64,000 nt of DNA from Desulfolinea sp050305405 (GTDB lineage: Bacteria > Chloroflexota > Anaerolineae > Anaerolineales > Villigracilaceae): the NCBI GenBank assembly GCA_050305405.1, contig JBNLFG010000009.1:1-64000 (forward strand). Reading direction: 5' to 3'. Shown here piece by piece: positions 25,703-33,997 of this stretch (its first letter is position 1; every line of letters begins with the position of its first letter). The notes beneath the pieces are model-generated. The model searched no databases, was not told where the DNA came from, and saw only the letters and a list, made by a program, of their open reading frames with translations. A program made the translations under genes and the position numbers.

Positions 25703-26521
25703 ATGAAGACAAAAAGGCTACTTCAATTAATGACCTTTATGGCAATTGCCCTGTTTCTCATCAGCGGCACATTCATTGTTCATGCCCGCCCGCAAGCTGC
25801 AATACCAGCAACACCATCAAACTTCCGAGTAACAGAACGAACAACGTCCAGTATCAAACTGGAGTGGGACCCGGTCGCTGGTGCAACTGGATACACTGTT
25901 TACAAATATAACGGTTCGACCTGGGCATACTATGCTCAGGTTGGCGGAACGACATATACATATACAGACACAAATATCAACTGCAATAATTCAACTGTTG
26001 AGACCAGCGGTGATTTTTATAAGCTAAAAGCCTTTAATAGCAGTGGTGCTTCTAGTGAAACAGGCTGGGTTCCCCCGAGACCGGGGAATGATGAATTTAA
26101 CAAGGCCATAGCAGTTGGCGCGCTTCCAGACCTGCAGGAAATCAATATTTGCAACGCATCACTCAACACTGCCTACGATCCTGAAATCACAAAGTGCAAC
26201 ATGAACGCGGGCCGAGAAACCGTTTGGTACACCTATACAGAAGGCATAACTGCCGCTTCCGTTTCTTTTAATACGACAGGCTCAAACTTTGACACTTTCA
26301 TCGCGGTTTGGACTGGCAATGAAACGGACTACCAAAACGGCGCCCTCACGCTGATCTCCTGCAATGATAACGCTGGCGGAACATCATTATCATCACTGGC
26401 ATTTCAAACCGAGGCAAACACCACATACTACATCGAAGTAGGTCGATACGATGGGCCGGCGGGAACCGCTGTATCAGCGGAAAGCATCTCTGGCCCGCTT
26501 GCATCTGAACAAGCTAAATAA
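25703..26521 (+). CDS. Secreted fibronectin type III protein with WYTYT/PPC-like C-terminal domain
   Basis: 272 aa. A signal peptide (1-31) ends near VHARP. A fibronectin type III domain spans about 36-110 (PSNFRVTERTTSSIKLEWDPV). The C-terminal domain (about 118-250) carries ETVWYTYTEG, FDTFIAVWTGN, ISCNDNAGG and TTYYIEVGRY. The same signature ends both beta-helix proteins at 36522 and 38698, so a common surface-attachment or structural role is likely. ATG 25703 is chosen for its GGAAAG site; an in-frame ATG at 25580 lies inside the upstream gene. It sits 2 nt before the TadE gene. Confidence 0.75.
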   Translation: MKTKRLLQLMTFMAIALFLISGTFIVHARPQAAIPATPSNFRVTERTTSSIKLEWDPVAGATGYTVYKYNGSTWAYYAQVGGTTYTYTDTNINCNNSTVETSGDFYKLKAFNSSGASSETGWVPPRPGNDEFNKAIAVGALPDLQEINICNASLNTAYDPEITKCNMNAGRETVWYTYTEGITAASVSFNTTGSNFDTFIAVWTGNETDYQNGALTLISCNDNAGGTSLSSLAFQTEANTTYYIEVGRYDGPAGTAVSAESISGPLASEQAK

Positions 26522-26523
26522 AC

Positions 26524-26970
26524 ATGAAAAAAAGCAAAAAAACATCTTCCCTTAAAAAGCAACGCGCACAAAGCCTCGTCGAAATAGCAATCAGCTTGGT
26601 TATCATCCTAATGCTGCTTGCAGGCGCAGTTGATTTCGGTATTGCACTCTACTCCTACGTCTCGATTCGAGATGCAGCACAGGAAGGTGCGCTTTTCGCA
26701 TCAATCAATCCCGAGGAAAACGCAGACATCGAGGCACGAGTACGCACATCATCTTCATCGCCAGTTGACTTAACAAGTCCAAACGTCGTCGTAACCGTAA
26801 ACGCCGACTCACCAGCTTGCGAGGGGTACGGAGCTGTGGTCCAGGTAGTGGTTAGCTATGATTATCAACTTATCATGCCTTTACTACCGGACATTCTGGG
26901 CGTAACTGAAATCCCATTAACAGCATCTGTTTCAAATGCAATCTTGCAACCAACCTGTCCAGGACCCTAA
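26524..26970 (+). CDS. TadE-like pseudopilin
   Basis: 148 aa. A Lys-rich start is followed by RAQSLVEIAISLVIILMLL, the TadE leader, with Glu five residues after Ala-Gln; the residue before the predicted cleavage site is Ala rather than Gly. GAVDFGIALYSYVSIRDAAQEGA is the typical TadE continuation. The C-terminal domain is a small beta-rich region with two cysteines. TadE/TadF proteins are minor pseudopilins of Flp pili processed by prepilin peptidase. It lies between the fibronectin protein (2-nt gap) and the first TadG-like gene (12-nt gap). Confidence 0.85.
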   Translation: MKKSKKTSSLKKQRAQSLVEIAISLVIILMLLAGAVDFGIALYSYVSIRDAAQEGALFASINPEENADIEARVRTSSSSPVDLTSPNVVVTVNADSPACEGYGAVVQVVVSYDYQLIMPLLPDILGVTEIPLTASVSNAILQPTCPGP

Positions 26971-26982
26971 TCGGAGGAAAAA

Positions 26983-28206
26983 ATGCTAAACGAACGTGGT
27001 CAAGCAGTTGTAATAATCGCACTCGCCATAGTGGGGTTGATCGGCTTTACCGCTTTAGCAATCGACGGGGGAAACGCGTTTTCTGATCATCGGCATGCTC
27101 AAAACGCCGCCGATTCAGCAGCACTCTCAGCGGCTTTGTCAAAAATTAGAAACAGCAATTGGGAAAATGCTGGGCTAAACATCGCCAGCACAAATGGCTA
27201 CGACAATAATGGCATAAACAATATGGTAGAGGTTCACAGTCCACCTATTGATGGTGTCTACGCAGGCAATGACGAGTATGTTCAGGTGAACATCACATCC
27301 TATGTAGACACATTCTTTGCAGCCGTTATAGGAATTGAAAAAATCACAAATCGTGTAGAAGCCGTAGCACGAGCCAAGCCATCAATAACAGAGCCGATGG
27401 CATTTGGAAATGCCATGGTCAGCTTGGCGCCAACTGCTTGTCAAGCATATTATGTACATGGAACAGCAAGAACGGAAGTGACTGGCGGGGGAATATTCGT
27501 TAATTCTAACGGGGATGAATGCACCAATGCCAATAGCGGTGTCTTTGAACAACAAGGTTCAGCAACCCTCAGTGCAGAGGATGGCGGAATCACATCTGTT
27601 GGCGATGCAGTTGTACAAAACCCGGCACTGCTTGATCCTTACCCTCCAACAGAAGGTGCCGAAGCGATGCCTTATCCACCTGAATTTATGATGCCAGAAC
27701 CTGATTGCGGATCAACAGATGCAACACGCAGCGACGGCACGCTCTCTCCAGGGAATGTGGATGCCTCCTGGCTGAAAGATGATGTCTTCCTGGAGCCAGG
27801 CACCTATTGTATTGATGGAGATCTCGTTCTCACCTCATCCAACACCCTCGAAGGCCATGACGTCACTTTATATTTTGTCAATGGAGGTCTGCACATCAAT
27901 GGCGCAGGCGAATTTCTGCTCGACGCCCCTGATGACGGAGAATTTGCAGGCTTGCTCATTTTCCTCCCAATGGATAATGACGAAACTGTCATCCTAAATG
28001 GCAACACAACATCTCAATTTGAAGGCAGCGTCCTTGCACCAGCTTCCAAAATACAGATCAACGGAACTGGAGATGTAGATGGATATAGTAGCCAGATTAT
28101 TGGATACACCATTAATCTTATCGGCACTGCCGATGCTTACATAAACTACGAGGATGCAACAAATTATGACGCCACTATTCCCCCTCAAATTGAGCTAACG
28201 CAATAA
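26983..28206 (+). CDS. TadG-like protein, paralogue 1
   Basis: 407 aa. The N-terminal hydrophobic helix GQAVVIIALAIVGLIGFTAL is followed by AIDGG and AQNAADSAAL, the signature of Flp-pilus TadG-like N-terminal domains. After a TadG domain (to about residue 125) comes a Gly-rich beta-helix-like domain with GTYCIDGDLVL, NGAGEF and EGSVLAP blocks that ends IPPQIELTQ. This C-terminal domain is shared by all four paralogues and resembles polymer-forming or DUF7305-type surface domains. The gene is translationally close to the TadE gene and ends at its own terminator. TadG usually links the pilus machine to the cell surface; that role here is inference. Confidence 0.8.
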   Translation: MLNERGQAVVIIALAIVGLIGFTALAIDGGNAFSDHRHAQNAADSAALSAALSKIRNSNWENAGLNIASTNGYDNNGINNMVEVHSPPIDGVYAGNDEYVQVNITSYVDTFFAAVIGIEKITNRVEAVARAKPSITEPMAFGNAMVSLAPTACQAYYVHGTARTEVTGGGIFVNSNGDECTNANSGVFEQQGSATLSAEDGGITSVGDAVVQNPALLDPYPPTEGAEAMPYPPEFMMPEPDCGSTDATRSDGTLSPGNVDASWLKDDVFLEPGTYCIDGDLVLTSSNTLEGHDVTLYFVNGGLHINGAGEFLLDAPDDGEFAGLLIFLPMDNDETVILNGNTTSQFEGSVLAPASKIQINGTGDVDGYSSQIIGYTINLIGTADAYINYEDATNYDATIPPQIELTQ

Positions 28207-28531
28207 TATCACCGTTGCCTGGAGAAAATATTAAACAACTACTATGACTATGATGCACAAAACTGCAGAACGATATAATTACGTTTTAGGCCCAAGCAGC
28301 TTCTTTCTCAAACCAATACTATTTCCCTGAACGAGTATTCCCTTCTTTTTGTCACATGCAATAACAGGATAAAACAAGAAAATCTAAGTGCCGATCTTTC
28401 GATAAAAGATCGGCACTTTTTATTTACACATACACAACGCACAAACTATCACATTCGTTAACTTCTGTAAATATTAACCATAATAGATTACAATAAAAAC
28501 AAATCGTACCTTTTTCTCTAGGAGAAGCATA
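28207..28531. other. Intergenic region between TadG-like paralogues 1 and 2
   Basis: About 325 nt without a supportable gene. It holds the terminator at 28386-28421 and an AT-rich stretch before the next start, with GTTAAC and ATTAACC copies near 28457-28479 that may belong to the promoter of paralogue 2. Nothing else is recognisable. Confidence 0.7.
28386..28421 (+). terminator. Terminator of the TadE-TadG1 operon
   Basis: AAGTGCCGATCTTT (28386-28399) and AAAGATCGGCACTT (28405-28418) are a perfect 14-bp stem followed by a T-run. It lies 180 nt after the paralogue 1 stop. Confidence 0.87.
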
Positions 28532-29833
28532 ATGACTACTAGTATAAAGAAAAACAGAAAAGAACGTGCTCAAGCCATTGTGTTGATTGCTTTCGCCATA
28601 GTCGGCTTGGTCGGCTTTACCGCCCTTTCCATTGACGGTGGCACAGCTTACATCAACAACCGTCAAGCACAGAACGCAGCCGATTCAGCCGCACTCTCTG
28701 CAGCACTGACAATTATCAGAAATATCGATCTTTCAGAAGCCCAAATCCGCCAAGCAGCAGAAAATATGGCTGTAAGCATGGCTGCTAATAACGGTTACAA
28801 CAGCAGCGATCCCTCTGTCACCATAACCACCAATTGGCCCCCGGATGATACAAGTGCCTATGTCGACAATGAGGAATACGTTCAAGTCATCATCGAATCC
28901 CAAGTCGAAACCTTCTTCGCGCCCGTAATCGGCATCAATACAACAAATAGCAGAGTTGAAGCGGTAGCCCATGCACAACCACCAACAACTGCCATCCCCT
29001 TTGACGGCGCAGCAGTCGTTGGTCTTGCCGAGCTACTCGAAGGTGGCAATGGCAACAATGCGGAGTGTCCGATTGATGTTTCAAACACTAAATGGACTGT
29101 AACTGGCGGAGGCTTATTCTCCAATGGTTGCGTTCATCAAAAACAGAAAGAGCAACTAACCATTCCAGATGACAAATGCGTAACCAGCGTAGGAGAGGCG
29201 GACGGTTTTAGCGATATCGCCTGTGTGGAATCCTATCAATCAGAAATGCACTATAGCCAGGATGATATAGATGCCATCATGCCCCCTCGCCCCGCCTGTG
29301 ACGACACCGCAGAAGGCGGCTACAACATCACAGCAGCCAATATTGACAGCTTCAACGACACCTACACAAACGGCATTTACTGCATCAGCAACTTTGATCC
29401 TTTCGACTCTCTCCACACCCACCTTGAGAACGCAACGCTCTACGTAACAGACCCGGAATTTGAAATCAAATTCAATGGCGAGGGTGCCAGCGGAGGAGAA
29501 TTCACTGGCTACGCATCCACTTCAGGGCCCTACAAAGGCTACTATCTCATTGTCGAAGGCAATGCAACACAACTCTGCGAAAGCATCGACGACAAACAAC
29601 ATACGCAAATTATCACCCTAAGAGGCAACGGGAACATTTCCATCACAGGAACAATTCTAGCGCCCACCGCATGTCTCGACTTACGCGGCAACTCCGGCGA
29701 AGAAGCCATGGATAGCCAGATCATTGGTTACAAAGTAGGCTCCAACAGCAATGCTTCCAGCGTCAACATTTCATACAACCCGGATAACAACGCAAAAACC
29801 CCCGTTCCTCCCCAAATCGAACTAGCGGAATAA
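28532..29833 (+). CDS. TadG-like protein, paralogue 2
   Basis: 433 aa. A Lys/Arg-rich start is followed by RAQAIVLIAFAIVGLVGFTAL, SIDGG and AQNAADSAAL, almost identical to paralogue 1. The C-terminal beta-rich domain is recognisable but the most divergent in the middle, with extra Cys (CPID, NGCVHQ, DDKCVTS, CVESY) and a shorter GNGNISITGTILAP block. It ends VPPQIELAE. The start follows TAGGAGAAGC. It has its own terminator and is therefore probably regulated separately from paralogue 1. Confidence 0.8.
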   Translation: MTTSIKKNRKERAQAIVLIAFAIVGLVGFTALSIDGGTAYINNRQAQNAADSAALSAALTIIRNIDLSEAQIRQAAENMAVSMAANNGYNSSDPSVTITTNWPPDDTSAYVDNEEYVQVIIESQVETFFAPVIGINTTNSRVEAVAHAQPPTTAIPFDGAAVVGLAELLEGGNGNNAECPIDVSNTKWTVTGGGLFSNGCVHQKQKEQLTIPDDKCVTSVGEADGFSDIACVESYQSEMHYSQDDIDAIMPPRPACDDTAEGGYNITAANIDSFNDTYTNGIYCISNFDPFDSLHTHLENATLYVTDPEFEIKFNGEGASGGEFTGYASTSGPYKGYYLIVEGNATQLCESIDDKQHTQIITLRGNGNISITGTILAPTACLDLRGNSGEEAMDSQIIGYKVGSNSNASSVNISYNPDNNAKTPVPPQIELAE

Positions 29834-29871
29834 CGCCTCGCGCTTGACCCTGAACTTGCTTCCCCTATCTT

Positions 29872-29903
29872 AGCAGCCTGCCCTCTCCGGCAGGCTGCTT
29901 TTT
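29872..29903 (+). terminator. Terminator of TadG-like paralogue 2
   Basis: AGCAGCCTGCC (29872-29882) and GGCAGGCTGCT (29889-29899) form an 11-bp stem followed by TTTTT. Nearly the same CAGCCTGC core is used after paralogues 3 and 4. Confidence 0.9.
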
Positions 29904-30000
29904 CTTTTACACCATAAAATCATTTACAAATCAAACAAGTTTTTCAGGCTTCCCCGAAAAACACAAACGGCATCCTCTCATCAACCTTTCATTTTTGTAA

Positions 30001-30030
30001 TTGATGTATAGTGACAATTCGGATATACTA
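30001..30030 (+). promoter_or_regulatory. Promoter of TadG-like paralogue 3
   Basis: TTGATG (30001-30006), a 17-bp spacer and TATACT (30024-30029). A 32-nt window around it matches the region before paralogue 4 at 24 of 32 positions, with GGATATACTA identical in both. A leader of about 45 nt with TGGAGGATG precedes the start. Confidence 0.6.
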
Positions 30031-30079
30031 AGCCTCGATTACATAAAGTTTTACAGATTCCATTTATGGAGGATGCGTC

Positions 30080-31348
30080 ATGTTTAAAAGAAAGCTCAAA
30101 ACTGAAAAAGGACAAGCGATTATTTTTATCGCCATAGCCATTGTTGGTTTAGTAGGCTTTACTGCCCTTTCAATCGATGGAGGGCTTGCCTTTTCAGATA
30201 GACGACATGCCCAAAATGCAGCAGACACAGCAGCAATGGCAGCAGCTCTTTCCAAGTTACGCGGCGAAGATTTTAACAACACCGCCCTCACAATTGCAGC
30301 TGCAAATGGCTACGATAACGACGGAACATCAAACATAATAACAATCACAACCGCAAACAGCCCTAACGGTGAATGCCCTGATACAGGCACCGATATTACC
30401 GTGGAGATCACATCCCATGTACCGACAACTTTTGCCCCGGTCTTAGGTGTATCAGAACTAACTAACAACGTCATGGCAGCTTCACGCGCTTGCGATATTC
30501 ATACCGTTGGAGGCTCGCCGCTTTCTAATGGTAATTCTGTTTTCGCAACAAAATCTGATGAAAATTGTAGCGGTAATCATGCGTCCATACGCGTAAGCGG
30601 TAGTGCCCAATTACAAATCTGGGGCGGCAACATAGGAGCCGCATCTACCAATGGGGCTTGCCTTAGCTTCAAGGGCGGTGACGTACAGCTTAAAAAAGAA
30701 GAGTCTGGCCCGGCTTGTTCAGATATAGTTACAGCTGCAAGCAGCGGAGGCACGTTTAACCACGTCAACGGCGAGGATGAATGTGGAAACAAGTATTATA
30801 ACCAGACATTTGACCCTCTTCCAGGAGATCTTGGCATTACATGTACAGGTACTGCAACAAAAAGTGGAAGTTCAATGAGCCCGGGAAATTACACCGGTAC
30901 CTTTCCACCGAATGGCGTTTCAACCCTTAGCCCGGGCACTTACTGCATCGACGGCGATTTTAAAGTTCAGACAGGCAGCCTTACAGGAAACGGGGTTACA
31001 ATTGTAATGAACACTGGTGGAATTCATTGGACTGGTAACACAGAAGTAAATCTTTCTGCCCCAACCAATGGTGACTACGCGGGTTTGGTTATTTATGCCC
31101 CTCCATCTAATAACTCAAACGACATGATCCTGAACGGAAGTGGTGATTTCAGAGTAACGGGTACTGTTTTAGCGCAAAACTCCGATTGTAACTATTCGGG
31201 TGATGGAAAAATTGAAAAAAACACCGTTCAGTTTATTTGTTACACTTGGGAGTCAACGGGCAACTCAGATATTGAAATTGAATGGGACGCCAGCAAGCTG
31301 TTTTCGCCCGAAACAGTCGAGGCCCCAACCATCTCTCTCCTTCAGTAA
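30080..31348 (+). CDS. TadG-like protein, paralogue 3
   Basis: 422 aa. The N-terminus shows KGQAIIFIAIAIVGLVGFTAL, SIDGG and AQNAADTAAM. The TadG domain is followed by a beta-rich domain with eight or more cysteines (RACDIH, ENCSGN, GACLSF, PACSDI, DECGNK, GITCTG, GTYCID, NSDCNYSG), more than in the other copies. The shared blocks GTYCIDGDF, MNTGGIHWTGN, DYAGLVIYAP and GTVLAQNSD are present. The C-terminus reads APTISLLQ, a weaker version of the PPQIEL ending of the others. The GGAGG ribosome binding site fixes the start. Cys enrichment suggests an oxidising extracellular location. Confidence 0.8.
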   Translation: MFKRKLKTEKGQAIIFIAIAIVGLVGFTALSIDGGLAFSDRRHAQNAADTAAMAAALSKLRGEDFNNTALTIAAANGYDNDGTSNIITITTANSPNGECPDTGTDITVEITSHVPTTFAPVLGVSELTNNVMAASRACDIHTVGGSPLSNGNSVFATKSDENCSGNHASIRVSGSAQLQIWGGNIGAASTNGACLSFKGGDVQLKKEESGPACSDIVTAASSGGTFNHVNGEDECGNKYYNQTFDPLPGDLGITCTGTATKSGSSMSPGNYTGTFPPNGVSTLSPGTYCIDGDFKVQTGSLTGNGVTIVMNTGGIHWTGNTEVNLSAPTNGDYAGLVIYAPPSNNSNDMILNGSGDFRVTGTVLAQNSDCNYSGDGKIEKNTVQFICYTWESTGNSDIEIEWDASKLFSPETVEAPTISLLQ

Positions 31349-31396
31349 AACGCCTCTTCGTATCGCACGCAAATTCAACCTGCTACCCATATACCC

Positions 31397-31429
31397 CAAC
31401 AGCCTGCTAATGCAGGCTGTTGCTTTTTT
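31397..31429 (+). terminator. Terminator of TadG-like paralogue 3
   Basis: CAACAGCCTGC (31397-31407) and GCAGGCTGTTG (31412-31422) form a perfect 11-bp stem with loop TAAT, followed by CTTTTTT. Confidence 0.9.
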
Positions 31430-31601
31430 CTATCCCAATTATTTACCAACGCCCCATTCCTCCAGACTATCTTTTGACTCCTAATTTCAGGATTTGCCTA
31501 AAATTTTTTAAGAGACACCACGTCTATCCCTCCAATAGCAACATATCAATGCGATTAAGTCAGTGATTTTGTCACAAAACCACGTATCCTTACAAAACTG
31601 T

Positions 31602-31633
31602 TAATGATGTACCTTGATAAATTGGATATACTA
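31602..31633 (+). promoter_or_regulatory. Promoter of TadG-like paralogue 4
   Basis: GGATATACTA (31624-31633), with TATACT at 31627-31632 as -10 box, and TGATGTA upstream (31605-31611). It matches the promoter of paralogue 3 at 24 of 32 positions. The conserved TGATGTA and GA-AA-T blocks outside the -10 box suggest either recent duplication or a shared activator or sigma factor. Confidence 0.55.
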
Positions 31634-31698
31634 CGTGCCATATCTTTTTAGACCCATCTAGTTTTTTTGTTTTTCTCTTTTTGTTCCGGGAGGGCATC

Positions 31699-33843
31699 AT
31701 GTACAACCAAATACGTAAGACAGAAGCGGGGCAAGCTATCGTTTTAATTGCCTTAGCCATTATTGGCTTGGTCGGCTTTACAGCCTTGGCAATTGATGGA
31801 GGCAATGCCTTCGTCAATCAACAAAGCGCACAAGGCGCCGCAGATTCCGCCGCGTTTTCCGCAGCACTCAGCAGAATTAGAGATGGTGATAATGCTGACA
31901 TAAACGCTATCGCATACAATATTGCAATCGCAAACGGTTACGACCCAAGCGATCCATCTATTTCCATCTCAGTGCACACCCCACCCGTAAGCGGACCCTT
32001 CGCTTGTTTTGCTTATAATGACGATCAAAACAGCAGTGCCGACGAGGAAAGAAACAATTGTACTGCCCGGAATACAGATCATGACATCGACAAGGATGGC
32101 ATTGACAACGAACACGACGACGACATTGATGGTGATGGCATTGACAACGAACACGACGACGACGTTGATGGTGATGGCCACAAAAATGGCCACGATGACG
32201 ATGTTGATGGCGACGGCGTTGACAATGACCACGACGATGACATAGACGGCGATGGACACGACAACGATCACGACGATGACGATGACGGTGATGGGCGTCA
32301 CGATGACGAAGACGACGATGATGATGGCGACGGGATCGACGATAAACATGATGACATCGATGGTGATGGTCATGACAGCGACGACGACGATGATGATGAT
32401 GGCGATGGCATTCCAGATCATGAAGATAACGATGATGACGGCGATGGCATCGACGATGATGAAGACGATGACTACAACGGAGATGGTGTTAAAGATGACA
32501 AAGACAATGACCTTGACGGAGATTGTCTTGACAACGACCATGACGACGATATAGACGGCGACGGCATCGACAATGACCACGACGATGACATCGATGGAGA
32601 TGGCCACGACAACGATCACGATGATGATGATGATGGCGACAAACGCCGCGATAGAGATCATGACAAAGACGACGACAATGATGGCATTGACGACAAGCAT
32701 GATGACCTCGACCACGATGGCCACGACAGCGACGACGACCACGATGATGATGGTGATGGCATTGATGATGAACACGATCATGATATGGACGGCGATGGAC
32801 ACGACAACGAACACGACGACGACATTGACGGCGATGGCATTCGCAACGACGAAGATCACGACATTGATGGTGACGGTCACGATAATGATGTAGACCACGA
32901 CATGGATGGCGACGGCGTTGACAACGAAAACGATGACGACATGAATGGAGATGGCATTAACGACGATCTCATCAACTGCGAAGAATATATTCAGGTAATC
33001 ATCACATCTGAAATAGATACCTACTTCGCCCCCGTAGTCGGAATAGATTCAACCAGTGCCACCGTTTCAGCTGTTGCCAGGGCCAAACTGGCCGAAGAAA
33101 CAGAAATGTACTATGGCAATGCTGTAGTATCCTTAAAACCATCCGGCACAAAGACTTTTTGGCTAAACGGCACACCTGACGTAACAACCGTTGGAGGCGG
33201 CTTCTTCGTAAACTCCAGTACCAATTGCGGGTACACCGTCAACGGCAATCCAAATGTCACCACGCCAAGCATTACCATGGTTGCATCCGGTTCGTGTCCA
33301 AATAATGTGGGCGAGTACAATGCTCCACCAGCAGATTATCCGCCACCAGACTATATGTTCCCGGAATATACCTGTGACTATACCCACTCAGGCAACTTCC
33401 CACCTAGTGGAACAGGGACAACAAATTTGCCATCAGGCGTACACTGCGTCAACGGCAACTTCCGACTGAACGGCAATGACGTACTAACGGGAACCGGAGT
33501 AACAATTGTCATGGAATCAGGAGAAGTTCATCTCAATGGCAATGGCGAGCTAAATCTCTCTGCGCCAACGTCTGGAGCAACAAAAGGCCTTCTCTTATAT
33601 ATGCCAATGAGTAACTCAAATACCATCAAAATCAATGGCAACAGCCAGCAAACCCTAAGGGGCACAATCTTTGCCCCGGCATCCAATATCACAATGTTGG
33701 GAACGGCAGATACTGGCGCATTCCAAACTCAGGTCGTAGGGTACCAAGTTAAGTTTAGCGGCACATTCGATGGCTTGATCGAATATAACAATGAACAAAA
33801 CTATAACGTATCAATACCACCGCTCATTGAACTGGCGGAATAA
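31699..33843 (+). CDS. TadG-like protein, paralogue 4, with a 23-unit Asp/His-rich calcium-loop insertion
   Basis: 714 aa. The N-terminus (GQAIVLIALAIIGLVGFTAL, AIDGG, AQGAADSAAF) and the C-terminal beta-rich domain (GVHCVNGNFRL, NGNGELNLSAP, GTIFAPASN, ending IPPLIELAE) align with the other three TadG-like proteins. Between them, replacing a short loop before EEYIQV, residues 103-427 are inserted. Residues 129-426 are 23 tandem units of about 13 residues with consensus DIDGDGIDNDHDD. Each unit contains DxDGDGxxD, the calcium loop of thrombospondin type 3, dockerin and EF-hand proteins, and many have His at position 11. Four cysteines (103, 121, 276, 427) could close the insert by disulfides. 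ATG 31699 follows GGGAGG. Confidence 0.85.
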   Translation: MYNQIRKTEAGQAIVLIALAIIGLVGFTALAIDGGNAFVNQQSAQGAADSAAFSAALSRIRDGDNADINAIAYNIAIANGYDPSDPSISISVHTPPVSGPFACFAYNDDQNSSADEERNNCTARNTDHDIDKDGIDNEHDDDIDGDGIDNEHDDDVDGDGHKNGHDDDVDGDGVDNDHDDDIDGDGHDNDHDDDDDGDGRHDDEDDDDDGDGIDDKHDDIDGDGHDSDDDDDDDGDGIPDHEDNDDDGDGIDDDEDDDYNGDGVKDDKDNDLDGDCLDNDHDDDIDGDGIDNDHDDDIDGDGHDNDHDDDDDGDKRRDRDHDKDDDNDGIDDKHDDLDHDGHDSDDDHDDDGDGIDDEHDHDMDGDGHDNEHDDDIDGDGIRNDEDHDIDGDGHDNDVDHDMDGDGVDNENDDDMNGDGINDDLINCEEYIQVIITSEIDTYFAPVVGIDSTSATVSAVARAKLAEETEMYYGNAVVSLKPSGTKTFWLNGTPDVTTVGGGFFVNSSTNCGYTVNGNPNVTTPSITMVASGSCPNNVGEYNAPPADYPPPDYMFPEYTCDYTHSGNFPPSGTGTTNLPSGVHCVNGNFRLNGNDVLTGTGVTIVMESGEVHLNGNGELNLSAPTSGATKGLLLYMPMSNSNTIKINGNSQQTLRGTIFAPASNITMLGTADTGAFQTQVVGYQVKFSGTFDGLIEYNNEQNYNVSIPPLIELAE
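32083..32976 (+). repeat. Tandem 39-bp coding repeat (calcium-loop-like units)
   Basis: Twenty-three units, mostly 39 bp, encode DxDGDG(I/H/V)DNxHDD. Three units deviate in length (two of 12 and one of 14 codons). Adjacent units 1 and 2 match at 32 of 39 bases, while distant units differ at many third codon positions. Amino-acid pattern is thus kept better than DNA, as expected under selection. Unit 12 has Cys in place of Gly (GDCLDN). Confidence 0.9.
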
Positions 33844-33883
33844 CGACGCATCGCCCGCGACCTGAACTTTACTTCCCCTATCT

Positions 33884-33917
33884 CGGCAGCCTGCTCCTTT
33901 CAGCAGGCTGCCGTTTT
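33884..33917 (+). terminator. Terminator of TadG-like paralogue 4
   Basis: CGGCAGCCTGCT (33884-33895) and AGCAGGCTGCCG (33902-33913) form a perfect 12-bp stem followed by TTTT. Confidence 0.9.
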
Positions 33918-33953
33918 CCTTTCAGCAAACCTGTCAAACTAAAAAACTTGCGG

Positions 33954-33959
33954 TATAAT
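33954..33959 (+). promoter_or_regulatory. -10 box of the glmS ribozyme leader
   Basis: TATAAT at 33954-33959 is followed 7 nt later by a stable hairpin, GCTTGAGAG (33966-33974) and CTCTCAAGC (33980-33988). The transcript would start at the foot of this hairpin, which would cap the 5' fragment released by ribozyme cleavage. Confidence 0.6.
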
Positions 33960-33997
33960 CCGCCTGCTTGAGAGACACCCTCTCAAGCGGGAAAGAT

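Larger units (their letters stand above)
31349..31698. other. Intergenic region between TadG-like paralogues 3 and 4
   Basis: 350 nt without a supportable gene. It holds the terminator at 31397-31429, an AT-rich stretch, the promoter-like element at 31602-31632 and a leader of about 60 nt. An in-frame TTG at 31681 lies before the Shine-Dalgarno GGGAGGG and is not taken as the start. Confidence 0.7.

Noticed and set aside
31969..32898. 309-aa open frame on the - strand, rich in Val and Ile, looking like a membrane protein
   Set aside because: It is the antisense shadow of the Asp-rich repeat: GAY codons read backwards give RTC (Val/Ile). No ribosome binding site or homology-like pattern.
32083..32976. 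CRISPR-like or non-coding minisatellite array
   Set aside because: Units are contiguous without unique spacers, keep the reading frame, and vary mainly at third codon positions.
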